Below are positions 30,177 to 39,932 of a stretch of DNA of 64,000 nt, piece by piece (positions within the stretch are counted from its first letter, which is position 1; every line of letters begins with the position of its first letter). The notes beneath the pieces are model-generated. The model searched no databases and had not been told where the DNA came from. It saw only the letters and a program-made list of their open reading frames with translations. The position numbers and the translations under genes are program-made. Source of the DNA: Symbiodinium natans (lineage: Eukaryota > Sar > Dinophyceae > Suessiales > Symbiodiniaceae). The DNA lies in the NCBI GenBank assembly GCA_905221605.1, contig CAJNDS010000424.1, forward strand, positions 437,978 to 501,977, written 5' to 3'.

Positions 30177-32081
30177 GCTCTGCTCGCACGAAGCCATCCT
30201 GGTTGGAGGACCGCTACCTCTGGCGTGTGGGCTCTGTGCCTGTGAAGCCGGACTGGTCTGCCATCGCTGGCGCCCAAGCCGTTGCGGATCTGGTGGAGTG
30301 GTCGCTGAACCATCCTCACGTGCTGTCCTCTGAAGAGGAAGCTCTGCTCGCTGTGCCTGAACTCCCCGAGGATCTGCAAATCCCGTGCATTGAGTCTGGG
30401 GTTCTGACCCTGAGTCTGGATCTTCAGAGGACAGCCTGGCGGAAGCAGCTGGCCACCTCTGATGACGCTCTGGCAAAGAAGCGGGAACGCAGGGATGTCA
30501 AGGCCATGCTGGCTCTGGCTAAGAAGAAGCTGCATGGCAAGCTTCTGGAGGCCATGAGGCATCGTCTGAAGACGATGTCTCAGCAGCAAGCTCTGGCTCG
30601 TCTGGTTCCTCGTGCTGCTGAGCCCAAATCTCAGACAAAGAAGTCTGTCAAGAAGAATCTGCTCAAGACTGCAAGCAAAGCTGTGGTCAAGAAGGGGTCT
30701 GGCCAAGGCCCTGAAAGAGCAGAAGGCTCTGGAGGACCAAGAGGCTCTGGAGGAGCAGAGTGGCTCTGCCAAGCCACCTCTGGCCGCCTCCGCACTCTCT
30801 GACCCTGTCTCTGCCAAGGCTGCTGAACTTCCCGCCGCTGACAAGGGGCCTCTGTTTGGGAAGACCTGTAGGGTGCTCTTGGAGGAGGCCAACTGTGGGA
30901 AGTCTGGCAAGTGCACTGCCCACAATGTTCTTCTGGGCACTGTGACTCTGACAGGTGTGGGTGCGACCTGTGCCACAACGACTCTGTTTGCTGACGATGT
31001 CTGCGAAGTGGAGCAAGCCTGGCTACCGCCTCTGAAGTGGAAGGGCATGCACCTGAAACGTGCTCTGAAGCAGGTTGTCTGCAAGGCTTGTCTGGGCATT
31101 CGTCTGAGTCTGGAGGAGGACAGCTATGCCTCTGCGACTGTGGAGCTGATCCAGAAGAAGCCTCAGATGCTTCTGGATCAGCATCTGCTCATGGGCTGGG
31201 AGATGCTGAGGTGGCATTTCTGGGACGAGAAGTCTGAGCAGCCTGACTTCTTCCGCAAGCACTCTGTCCGGCTTCTGGACCCTCGGCTCTGCGTGCAGTT
31301 TCTGTACCAGGAGCATCCAAACCCTGGTCTGCTGCCGGCTCTGGCGCACGAGGCCACTGACTACAAGCTGCTCTTTGTGCCTGTCTGGGCTCCTGGTCCG
31401 CCTTGTCACTGGACTCTGCGGGTTCTGGACAGAAGAGAGGGAGACGAGGTCTGCACTCAGTACCTGGACACTCTGGCCACAGTGCACAAGAATTGTGCTC
31501 AGAACGCGCAGCTGCTGCTGGCAGCTCTGATTCCAGGGGCTGTCTTGCCTGACCGGGCAAAATGCCCTCTGCAGAAGAGCGATGACTGTGGGTTCTGGGT
31601 GCTGGCGAGCATCCTGTGGATCTGCTGCCAACTTCGTGGCGAGGGGCCAGCCTCTCGTGGCTCACGCAGCAGGCTGGTCATGGACCTGGTTGCTTTTCTG
31701 CGGACCTGGGTGGGTCAAATGGCTGAAGAGCAGAAGAAGCTGGAGAAGAGTCTGGCCGACGAGGACAAGGCTCTGAAAAAGGCGCTCAAAGCCAATCATG
31801 CCAAGGCTCTGAAATTGGCTGCGTCTCACGCAGCAGCCTCTGAAGCATCGACCAAAGCTGCTGCTCTGGCCCACGAGGTCCTGAACCAGGGGAAGGAGCC
31901 TGAAGCCTCTGATCTTTCTGCCTCAGAGAAGGCGGAAATTGAGCACATCAGACAGTTTGGGCTTCGAATCTGCAGTCGCTGCAGCTGGCAGAGTGGCTGC
32001 TTGGACTGCTGCTGGGAGAAGCGCGAACGGTATCTGCTCAACAAGCTTCGTGTGAGCCTGGGTCTGGCACCTCTGAAGTGA
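30177..32081 (+). CDS. Ulp1-type (C48) cysteine protease part of the transposon protein, one frameshift
   Basis: After TTTTTCTTTTGCAG the frame reads SARTKPSWLEDRYLWRVGSV on to about 30697. There a run of four G forces a change: the continuing protein is in the next frame, starting KALKEQKALEDQEALEEQ, and runs to TGA at 32079. One G less would join them, so this is a sequencing slip, a mutation or a programmed shift. The second part has the Ulp1/SENP signature: His at 31407 (PPCHWTLRVL), Asp at 31467 (QYLDTL), Gln at 31572 and Cys at 31587 (KSDDCGFWVLAS). Ulp1-type enzymes cut SUMO-like tags or precursor proteins. A Lys/Ala-rich coiled coil follows, then a C-terminal C-X2-C-X5-C-X2-C cluster (ICSRCSWQSGCLDC) that may bind zinc. 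Its role in transposition is unknown. Confidence 0.65.
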
Positions 32082-32089
32082 AATTTTCT

Positions 32090-32565
32090 GCTGTGACGGG
32101 GCTGCACATGGCTGCACGCACTGGGGCTTTGCTTCTGTTCCGAGTCTCTTTTTTGAAGCTTTTTGCCAGCACTCTGTGGCTGCACACACTGGGGTTTCGC
32201 TGCTGTCGTAGGTCTTTTTTTGAGCTTCTACGCCTGCAAATCTCAGGCATTCGCATCTGATTCCATGGAGAGATTTGGCGGCAATTTGTGGCTGCACACA
32301 CTGGGGTTTCGCTGCTGTCGTAGGTCTTTTTTTGAGCTTCCACGCCTGCAAATCTCAGGCATTCGCATCGGATTCTATGGAGAGATTTGGCAGCACTCTG
32401 TGGCTGCACACACTGGGGTTTCGCTGCTGTCGTAGGTTTTTTTCCAAGCTTCTGCACCGGCAAATCTGAGGCATTCGCATCTGATTCTATGGAGAGATTT
32501 CGCAGCACTCTGTGGCTGGACACACTGGGGTTTCGCATCTGCACCAAGTCTTTTTTGGGGAGCTT
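32090..32565. repeat. Tandem repeat, about 112-bp unit, about 4 copies
   Basis: The phrase GGCTGCACACACTGGGGTTT recurs at about 32177, 32290 and 32402, with a variant at 32515. Each unit holds GCAAATCTCAGGCATTCGCA and ATGGAGAGATTTGGC. It starts just after the protease stop codon. Open frames here on either strand are repeat-derived. Confidence 0.9.
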
Positions 32566-32624
32566 CTCTGTAGCTGCAGACAATGGGTTTAAGCTTCTGC
32601 TGCAGGGCTTGAGCTTCCGTATCT

Positions 32625-33003
32625 GTGCAAGGCTCCTGCTTCTCTGAAGAAAGAGGCCTGAAGCACCAGTTTCTCGCAGCTCTGGAGCTGCAGCAATCTC
32701 AAAAGGCTCCTGCTTCTCTGAAGAAAGAGGCCTGAAGCAGCAGTTTCTCGCAGCTCTGGAGCTGCAGCAATCTCAAAAGGCACCTGCTTCTCTGAAGAAA
32801 GAGGCCTGAAGCAGCAGTTTCTGGCAGCTCTGGAGCTGCAGCAATCTCAAGAGGCACCTGCTTCTCTGAAGAAACAGGCCTGAAGCAACAGTTTCTCGCA
32901 GCTCTGGAGCTGCAGCAATCTGAAGAGGCACCTGCTTCTCTGAAGAAACAGGCCTGAAGCAACAGTTTCTCGCAGCTCTGGAGCTGCAGCAATCTCACAA
33001 GAC
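32625..33003. repeat. Tandem repeat, 74-bp unit, 5 copies
   Basis: TGCTTCTCTGAAGAAA begins units at 32637, 32711, 32785, 32859 and 32933. Each ends CTCTGGAGCTGCAGCAATCT. The minus-strand open frame through it (Leu/Gln/Cys/Phe-rich) is an artefact of the repeat. Confidence 0.95.
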
Positions 33004-33090
33004 AAGCAATCTCAAACGAGATCTGCTTCTCTAGAGCCTCGGAGCTCGAAAAGTCTTCTCTGCAAGTAAAATTTCTGATTCCTGGCCGGC

Positions 33091-33112
33091 CAAATTTTAC
33101 TGTTGTCACCCC
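33091..33112 (+). repeat. Subterminal repeat, inner right
   Basis: CAAATTTTACTGTTGTCACC(CC) is similar to the outer right copy and to 26912-26932. Confidence 0.5.
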
Positions 33113-33216
33113 CTTATTATTATCACCGGACCCCCCAAAATAGACTTGTTTACACACATCGGCCCGAAAACCTCCCGTAATGGAAAGTAGTCTTCGGCTG
33201 AGCCCCTCTGGCCCGG

Positions 33217-33238
33217 CGAATATTACAGTTGCCACCCC
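33217..33238 (+). repeat. Subterminal repeat, outer right
   Basis: CGAATATTACAGTTGCCACC(CC) ends 24 bases from the right terminus. Together with the left copy in the opposite orientation it makes a plausible pair of transposase-binding sites. Confidence 0.45.
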
Positions 33239-33251
33239 ATTTTGTAGATGT

Positions 33252-33262
33252 GAGGTTAACAT
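33252..33262 (-). repeat. Right terminal inverted repeat of the transposon
   Basis: GAGGTTAACAT is followed by TA (33263-33264), and then by TACAAGGACCC, which continues the cluster unit interrupted at 20784. Confidence 0.75.
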
Positions 33263-33264
33263 TA

Positions 33265-34692
33265 TACAAGGACCCAGAAGCCCTGAACTCTAGCCCCGAA
33301 CTCTAGCTTACGGGTCCAGTTCTGTCTTTCGGGTGCTCATATAATGTATGGAGCCCGACATTGTGCCCCAAACTGCATCCAAAGCCCTGATATCGGTGTC
33401 CCGTTTTGGGGAGGGGCCTTGAGACAAGGAAGCGTAAGCTCGGAAATCGGGGGTCCCTTTCTTTCGGGCAGGAATCCTAGTAGCTTCCCTTGACCCCAAA
33501 CCTGGGGTTTAGGGGTCCACATCGCCAAGGTCGACCTTGTCCCACCGAAGCCGGTGATGCAGGCGCGGGGCTACTCGAAAGATCAGGGAGCTTAGATGTA
33601 TGTTAGCCGGGTGTTTTTGTTAGGGCTTGGAGGGTTTTGAGTTCGGACTTTGTGGTTCAGGGTTTTGAGGGCCTTGGGGGGTTTAGGCAGGTCCTTGGGA
33701 TGTTTGCTATTTGTGTATAGGGTCTTAATTCAGCAGATGTTCTGGGGTTTTTCAGAGGCTGTACCGGGCTCCGCCTGCTAGCTAGTCCGACTCCCAAAGA
33801 CGAATCCCTGCCATGCTACTTGCAAACCTTAAGCCCGAAACCCTCAATGACTCAACCCTACACCCTTTGTGCAGATGCAGCCCGCGGCCCCTTCCCCTTG
33901 GCAGCCTTGTCCTTCGGACTGTACTGGGGCATAGCTGCCCAAGATGCAGCGCCTTCAGCTCAGCCAAGCAGAGCCAGGAACATACATCTGCAATCCCTGT
34001 GAACGCTGGTGCATATTCCCCTGGAAGGAGCAAAGCTTCTGCCAAGAGCCACCTGACACAGGCGCCAGCGCCTTTCGCCTCTCTCGCTGCGACTTCGCAG
34101 ACACGGTGAATCTGGCCGTTTAGCCTTGAGGAGTGGCGGTTTGGGGCTTCGGGTTGATCTTTTTCCCGTGTTTTGAGGAAGCTTCGGCTTAAGGAGGGTT
34201 TGGGTGCCTAGTCGGGTCTGCAGCCAGCCTATGAAAACTGGAAATGCTTTTAAGAAGAGCGAATTTAGGACATGTTGTATCTAATATCAAACCTCAGGAA
34301 AGAATTTTTAATCGTTATGGCTCGGTACAACCAGTCGTGCCGGAGCAACACACGTCAGAGAGTAGAGTGACAGTAGCGATGGCAGTCGGAAGAGGTTAGT
34401 TAGGGTTTACGGTGCCGTGTGTCATGGGGCTGAAGGTAGGTAGCGAAAAGTTTCTTGCAGCGTCTGCGGCTCAGCCACACAGAGCGAGCAACATATCGAT
34501 CTTGAACTGCACTCAGAAATCGTTGGGGCTGTTTACCTTTGGGTCTTATCTCAGAACAGCTATAGGTCCCATCGCCGGGGCCACTGTGGGCCAGCCACCC
34601 TGAAAGCGAGATTCCTTCCAAGGGCTTCTTGCGTAGAGGCACGACGAGTTCCACATCTAGTTCCATTCAGTTGGGGAGGGATTCTGCGGGCC
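33265..34692 (+). other. Cluster-type spacer resuming after the transposon
   Basis: 33265-33600 matches the cluster 1 unit beyond the insertion point (GCTTACGGGTCCA, CCTTGAGACAAGGAAGCGTA). 33800-34110 resembles the open exon at 42795-43140 but is frameshifted, and ends with an exon-1-like donor (CACG|GTGAATCTGG near 34104). 34440-34690 is the leader of the next gene copy. No intact gene before 34693. Confidence 0.7.
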
Positions 34693-35340
34693 ATGAGGCC
34701 CTGCGAAAGGGCCGCTTGCCGCCACTGTGGTCTTCGGCTTGGTCTGTTCGGAGTGAACGGGCTGGGCGTGGCACGTCGCTGGCACGAGGCGAGGTGCCCT
34801 GCCCGCTCCGCCATTGCCTGCGCTGAGCCAGCTACACCTACACCACCAGAAGAGGTACCCTATCTTGACACCGCTGAGATGGCGACGGGCAGAGACCTGT
34901 TGCCACAGGTCGATCACAATGTCGACATGGCGGAGCTTTCGGTGGAGGCGATGATGCAAACATTGTTCATGAGTAAGGAAGACCTTGTCAGGCTGCACGA
35001 AGTGAACCCGGAGCTATTCCGGGAGGTCCTGAATTATGTGGTGGTCACCTGGCGCCCAGGGGCATTCTCCGGAGCCCCGCTGCGCCCAGCCTTGGGGCTG
35101 GGTCCGGGTCCTGGCGAGGCCACCGTCGTCGTTAGGGCCTTTGTGCCCGCACTCCGAGACATTTGTGAGCAGCACATATCCCTAGAGTGCTTGGAAGATC
35201 AATTCGTGAAGAGCGCTCAGTATGATGAGATGGTGGATTTTGGGGAGGACCTGCGCGAGGTCGCCCTGGAGAGATGCGTGCAGCTGCAGCAGGTAGCACG
35301 CCGACTGGGGTCCGGGTGTGCAAGCCGTGGGGGTGGTTAA
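34693..35340 (+). CDS. C2HC-finger-like family protein, cluster 2 copy 1
   Basis: This is a 215-residue core, four longer than cluster 1 copies because of the linker (TPTPPEEVPYLDTAEMATGR). Compared with cluster 1 it reads NVDMAELSVEAMMQTLFMSK, GPGPGEATVVVRAFVPALRD and LECLEDQFVKS. The finger C-X2-C-X18-H-X3-C is kept. It lies just right of the transposon and is the first of six intact cluster 2 copies. Confidence 0.55.
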   Translation: MRPCERAACRHCGLRLGLFGVNGLGVARRWHEARCPARSAIACAEPATPTPPEEVPYLDTAEMATGRDLLPQVDHNVDMAELSVEAMMQTLFMSKEDLVRLHEVNPELFREVLNYVVVTWRPGAFSGAPLRPALGLGPGPGEATVVVRAFVPALRDICEQHISLECLEDQFVKSAQYDEMVDFGEDLREVALERCVQLQQVARRLGSGCASRGGG

Positions 35341-35451
35341 ACCACCCCAGTCGCCCGCGTTGTCCAAGACATCGGACGGGAGTTTCACCGGACATGGGCA
35401 CGCTGGGTCCTGGTCCCTCAAAGAAACAAGCTTCAGCCAAGCGACAGCTAC

Positions 35452-35509
35452 ATGACGCAGGCGCCAGCGTCTCTGGCCGTCGCTTTCGGCGACTTCGCAT
35501 GCGCGCCAG
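35452..35509 (+). CDS. Candidate exon 1 after the 34.7-kb copy
   Basis: MTQAPASLAVAFGDFACAP plus one base, then donor G|GTGAACC. About 40 bases into the following intron is a G tract (about 35549-35562). A possible exon 2 (acceptor CCTCTTCTAG near 35682) gives DSWQRLQEE and stops at once, so here the spliced product would be tiny. Confidence 0.3.
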
Positions 35510-37043
35510 GTGAACCTTCCCATTTAGGGTTGAGGAAGTTGGGGAGAGGCGGGGGGGGGGGGGTTAGGCAGTTTAGGGTTTCGAGCTTTGGGGTGAGGAT
35601 TAACGTTTCGGCTTCAGGTGTCAGGGTTTGGGCGCGTAGCCTTCAGGTTCTACTGCCGGCCTCGGGTGTTTTCCTCTTCTAGACAGCTGGCAACGCTTGC
35701 AAGAAGAGTGACCTTACAAAACCCCAGTGAAGGTAGTTTGGCTCGGTACAACCAGTCATTCCAGCTGCAGGAGCAGCACGCATCAGAGTAGAGTATCAGT
35801 GTAGTGATGAGAGTCGGAAGAGGTTAGGCTTTAGGGCTTCATGTGGCTCCAAGTCGCGCTTTGATGCACCGGCTTTGTTGTGATTTCTTGCCGCTTTAGG
35901 GCTAAGTTGAAAGGGGATGAGGGGCTGTGTAGGCTAGGCTTGGAAAGGGCGCCCCCCCAAAGCAAAGCACGTTGAACCCGTGCCCAGGAACCCTTTGAAC
36001 TCCTGAGCTCCCAACCCCAGGTCGGTTTAGGAGGGTTTAGGGTTTAGGGCCTAGGGTTTAGGGTTTAGGAGGGTTAAGGGTTTAGGGTTTATAGGGTTTA
36101 TAGGGTTTAGGGTCTAGGGTCTAGGGTTTAGGGTCTAGGGTCTATAGGGTCTATAGGGTCTATAGGGTCTATAGGGTCTATAGGGTCTATAGGGTGTTTA
36201 GGGTTTAGGGCCAGGGTAACTCGAATGAGGGCCTTGGGGGGTTTAGGCAGGTCCTTAGGATGCTTTCTATTTGTGTATAGGGTCTTACTTTAGCAGATGT
36301 GATGGATTTTTTCAGAGGCTGTACCGTCCCGGGCTGAAAGAATAGGGTGCAGCAAGTACCCTCAGTGAAGGAGCCTGGCTTATCGCTTGCTTACAAATTG
36401 TTCCCTGAGCCCTTAAGCGTTTTTACAGGTGGCTCCTTTCTGGTTGTGGGAATTGTCTGTTGTGATGGTTGTACCGAGCTCCTTGCTTAGGAAGCCTTGC
36501 TTGCAATTTCAACATCCCTCCAAATCGGCCTGCGCCTGTTAGCCAGTCCAATTCCCACAGGCGAACCCCTGCGATTCTAAACCTTGAACTATAAACCTTG
36601 TCAACCCTATAGCCCTCAACCGTACACCCTGCGTGCAGGTGCAGCCCACGGCCCCTTCCTTGTCCTTCAGACCTGAGGCATAGCTGCAGCCTGGACCTCA
36701 CGGTGCTGCTTGTCATGCTTCAAGATTCACTCAGCCCTCAACCCTGAACCTTTCTAGACTTCGGGGGCAGCTCCACGACTATGCAAGCCATGTCGAGCTG
36801 ACGCAGCGTCTGCGGCTCAGCCACACAGAGCGAGCAACATCTATTGAACTGCAATCAGAAATGTTAATATCTTGAACTGCAGCTTAGGGCTGTTTACCTT
36901 TGGGTCTCATCCCAGAACAGCTATAGATCCCATCGCCGGGGCCAGTGTGGGCCAGCCACCCTGAAATCGAGATTCCATTCCAAGGGGTTCTTGCGCAGAG
37001 GCACGACGAGTTCCACATAGAGTTCCACTGGATTCTGAGCGCC
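35510..37043. other. Spacer with telomere-type variants
   Basis: 36025-36140 holds TTTAGGG variants, and 36141-36194 six copies of the 9-base unit TCTATAGGG. 36230-36730 resembles 56080-56640 (same order, including TGTACCGAGCTCCTTGCTT). 36800-37040 is the leader of the following decayed gene. No gene supported. Confidence 0.7.
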
Positions 37044-37120
37044 ATGAGGCCCTGTGAAAGGGTCGCTTGAGGCCACTGTGTGGTCTTCGGCTTGGTCTGT
37101 TTGGAGTGAACGCAGCGAGG

Positions 37121-37167
37121 CGAGGTGCCCTGCCCGCTCCGCATGGTGGAGCGGGCAGAGCACCTCG
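37121..37167. repeat. Inverted duplication, 20-base arms
   Basis: 37121-37140 and 37148-37167 are reverse complements at 19 of 20 bases around a 7-base loop. They cover the CGAGGTGCCCTGCCCGCTCC segment of the linker. Confidence 0.9.
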
Positions 37168-37506
37168 GCTCGTGCTACCGCCTCCTGACACCGCTGAGAT
37201 GGCGACGGGCAGAGACCTGCTGCCACAGGTCGATCGCAATGTGGATATGGCGGAGCTTTCCGTGGAGGCAATGATCCAAACTTTTGTTTCTGACCACGGA
37301 AGACCTTGTCCAATTGCATGCAGCGAACCCGGAGCTGTGCCGGAGGTTCTTAGAATTAGTGGTGGTAACCTGGCGCCCCGTGGCCGCATCCGGAGCCCCG
37401 CTGCGCCCAGCCTTGGGGCTGGCTCCGGGTCGTGACGACGCCACCGTCCTCATTAGGGCCAACGTGTCCGCAGTCCGAGCCATCCGTTAGCAGAGCGTGT
37501 CCCTAC

Positions 37507-37686
37507 GCATCTCTCCAGAGCGACCTCGCGCAGGTCCTCGCCACAATCCACCATCTCGTCATACTGAGCGCTCTTCACGAGTTGATCGTCCAAGCATGCT
37601 TGGACGATCAACTCGTGAAGAGCGCTCAGTACGATGAAATGGTGGATTGTGGCGAGGACCTGCGCGAGGTCGCTTTGGAGAGATGC
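37507..37686. repeat. Large near-perfect inverted repeat, 90-base arms, no spacer
   Basis: The left arm 37507-37596 is the reverse complement of 37597-37686 with about four mismatches and a centre at AAGCA|TGCTT. The right arm is ordinary gene sequence (LDDQLVKSAQYDEMVDCGED); the left arm is its inverted copy. DNA or RNA from here would form a 90-base-pair hairpin. Confidence 0.95.
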
Positions 37687-37749
37687 ATGCAGCTTCAGCA
37701 GATAGCACGCCGACTGGGGTCCGGGTGTGCAAGCCGTGGGGGTGGTTAA

Positions 37750-39932
37750 ACCACCCGAGTCGCCCGCGTTGTCCAAGACATCGGACGGGAGTTTCATCGG
37801 ACAAGTTCCGTGAGCACTGAACTACCACCGCGCTAAGGGAATTGCAGAAGCAGGACGTGCTAAGTAGGCCCTGCGCTTCAGCCGTCGCAAGCCCTAAATC
37901 CTCAAACCGTCCTCGAGCGTTAATAATCTTGCCCTACGGAAAGGGCTCTGGGCGCGCTGGGTCCTGGTCCCTCGAAGAGACAAGCTTCAACCAAGCGACA
38001 GCTACATGACGCACGCGCCGGCGTCTCTGACTTCGCGGACCTGCGTGAGGTCGCCCAGAAGAGATGCTATAGGGTTTAGGGATGGTTTAGGGTTTAAGTA
38101 ATTAGGGTTTAGGTTTTAGCTCGTGGTCCACGACATCTGATGGGAGTTTCACCGGACAAGTTCCGTGAGCACTGAACTACCTCTGCGCTAAGGAAATTGC
38201 AGAAGCAGCTCCTCGAACTTTAGTCTCGACCTTTCAGCCCTGCCGCTGCCTGAAAAGCTCTTCTGCCTCTGGGCGCTGGGTCCTGGTTCCTCGGAGAGAC
38301 CAGCGACGCCTAAATCGGCCTGAGTCCCAGATCGACAAGAAGGATATATTCGTTTGCACCAAGCACATGAGACCTATGACTATCTTGTTTGAATATTTGT
38401 TCGCTTTTGCATGGCAATGCTTGCATGCAGAAGAGCGACGTGAACAAGACATGATAATGCTGTATGTTTGTACACAACCCCAGGAAGGCATTAGTGGCTC
38501 GGCACAACTAGCCATGCCCGCCACATGAGCGGAAAGCATGAGAGTGGAGTAACAGTACAGTGACGAGGGAGTCGGAAGGGATTTAGGGTTTTGGGGTTTC
38601 ATATGGCGCTCCAGGTAACGCTTCGATGCGGCGATTTAAGGTTATACGTTAAAAGGGTGCTTCGAGAAGGCATGAACTCTCCACCAGCAACTTCGGGATT
38701 CCTGAGCTCCCAACTCCACAGAGGCCTTTGAACTCGATTTCGCTCGAAGACTCTGGTGGGAGGGGGGCGAGGGGGGAGGGGCGAGGGGGGAGGGGCGAGG
38801 GGGGAGAAGCCCTCCCCAACAAAGCTCAACCCTCAACCCTTACTAATCCCTAAACCCTAAAGTCTAACCCCTAAACCCCTAAACCTCTCAACCCCTAAAC
38901 CCCTAAACAAAAAACCCTAAACCCTAAACCCTATAAACCCTATAAACCCTAAACCCTAAACCCTAAACCCTAAACCCCTAAACCCTAAACCCCTAAACCC
39001 TAAACCCTAAACCCTAAACCCTAAACCCTAAACCCTCAACCCTACCTCCAGCGTCGGATCTTCGTATGGAGCTGCACAGGTTGCCCGGCGTGCCACCGCC
39101 GTGCCGTTCAGCCAGCAGCCGAGGGTTGAGGGCTTCTAGGGTTCAGGATTTAGGGGTTTCAGGTTCGGGCTTGTAGGTGTTGAGGGGCTGAGGGTGTGGA
39201 GATTCGGGGTTAATGGGGGTTTGGAGTGTAGGGTTAAGGGTACTGGATTTTGGGTTTTGGGATTACGGGTCTAGGTACGTACACGGGCTGATGGTTTACA
39301 GGCGCGCGGTATGGCTTCGGCTTTGACGGCCGATCTTGTACCCCAGAAGCCCTATATATAACCACTTTCATACTTAAGCCTTATAAGCCCTAGAAGGTGG
39401 ATTTCAGATCAAGTCTTGGGGTTTAGGGCTTTTACTACATCCTCAATTCTAAACCCGGGTTTCTCGACACAAGGAGCCAGAACCCGGAAGACCCTAGCAT
39501 AAGGGGCCAGTTTTTTGTACGGGTGCCGACATCAATATGGAGCCCATATGTATATAAGCCTAAGCTCCAAATTCGGGGTCCAAAGGCCCTTTCTCCACGA
39601 AGCCAACTAAACCAAAAGCGGGGTTATCCCTTTTTGGGGGTATTAGTAGGGGTCTTGATCGAGGGAAGCGTATCCCCTGAAATGGTGGTCCCTTCCTTGC
39701 GGTTAGGAATCCTAAAAGCTTCCCCGAACCCTAAACCCTAGACCTGTTTGGGTCGAGGGCTTTAGGGTTGGGACCGCGCCCGAGGTCGACCTCGTCCGAC
39801 CGAAGCCAGTGATGCAGGCACTCGAAAGTTCAGGGAACTAAGATGAAGAGGCTATCAGGGCTCTTTATAGGGCTTAGAGGGTTTGGGGCTCGGACTGCGG
39901 GTTTTGGAGTTTGGTTCAGATTTTTTCGGCAG
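37750..39932. other. Spacer with truncated exon-1-like segment and CCCTAAA array
   Basis: An exon-1-like ATG-ACG-CAC-GCG segment (about 38006) is cut short. Shorter fragments of the gene 3' end recur near 38030-38180. 38760-38810 is a G-rich tract of GGCGAGGGGGGAGGG type. 38840-39035 is a CCCTAAA/CCCCTAAA array. 39040-39900 follows the cluster unit order. No gene supported. Confidence 0.7.

Larger units (their letters stand above)
20786..33262 (+). mobile_element. 12.5-kb pogo/Fot-like DNA transposon with Ulp1 protease
   Basis: The ends are ATGTTAACGTC (left) and GAGGTTAACAT (right), inverted repeats matching at 10 of 11 bases, each bordered by TA (20784-20785 and 33263-33264). Sister units of cluster 1 hold the undisrupted site: GGGTTCTCTATACGAGGAGCC at 3724-3744, matched here by GGGTTCTCTA on the left and TATACAAGGACCC on the right. 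Homology to the unit resumes for several hundred bases after 33265. This defines a clean insertion with TA duplication, the hallmark of Tc1/mariner/pogo elements. It agrees with the DDD transposase inside. Interior order: telomere-repeat-rich left arm, AT microsatellite and C57 tract, small open frames, 56-bp minisatellite, transposase-protease exons, and two further tandem repeats. Confidence 0.85.
37044..37749 (+). pseudogene. Decayed C2HC family copy with two inverted duplications
   Basis: It starts ATG-AGG-CCC-TGT but the ninth codon is TGA in place of the finger Cys, and part of the finger is lost. It keeps MATGRDLLPQVDRNVDMAEL and WRPVAASGAPLRPALGLAPG, and ends normally (LGSGCASRGGG, TAA). 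Two inverted duplications interrupt it: at 37121-37167, and a large one at 37507-37686. Confidence 0.8.

Noticed and set aside
29307-30476. 389-codon minus-strand frame
   Set aside because: It spans two plus-strand exons and a well-defined intron; no domain.
32699-33262. 187-codon minus-strand frame rich in Leu, Gln and Cys
   Set aside because: It is the translation of a 74-bp tandem repeat.
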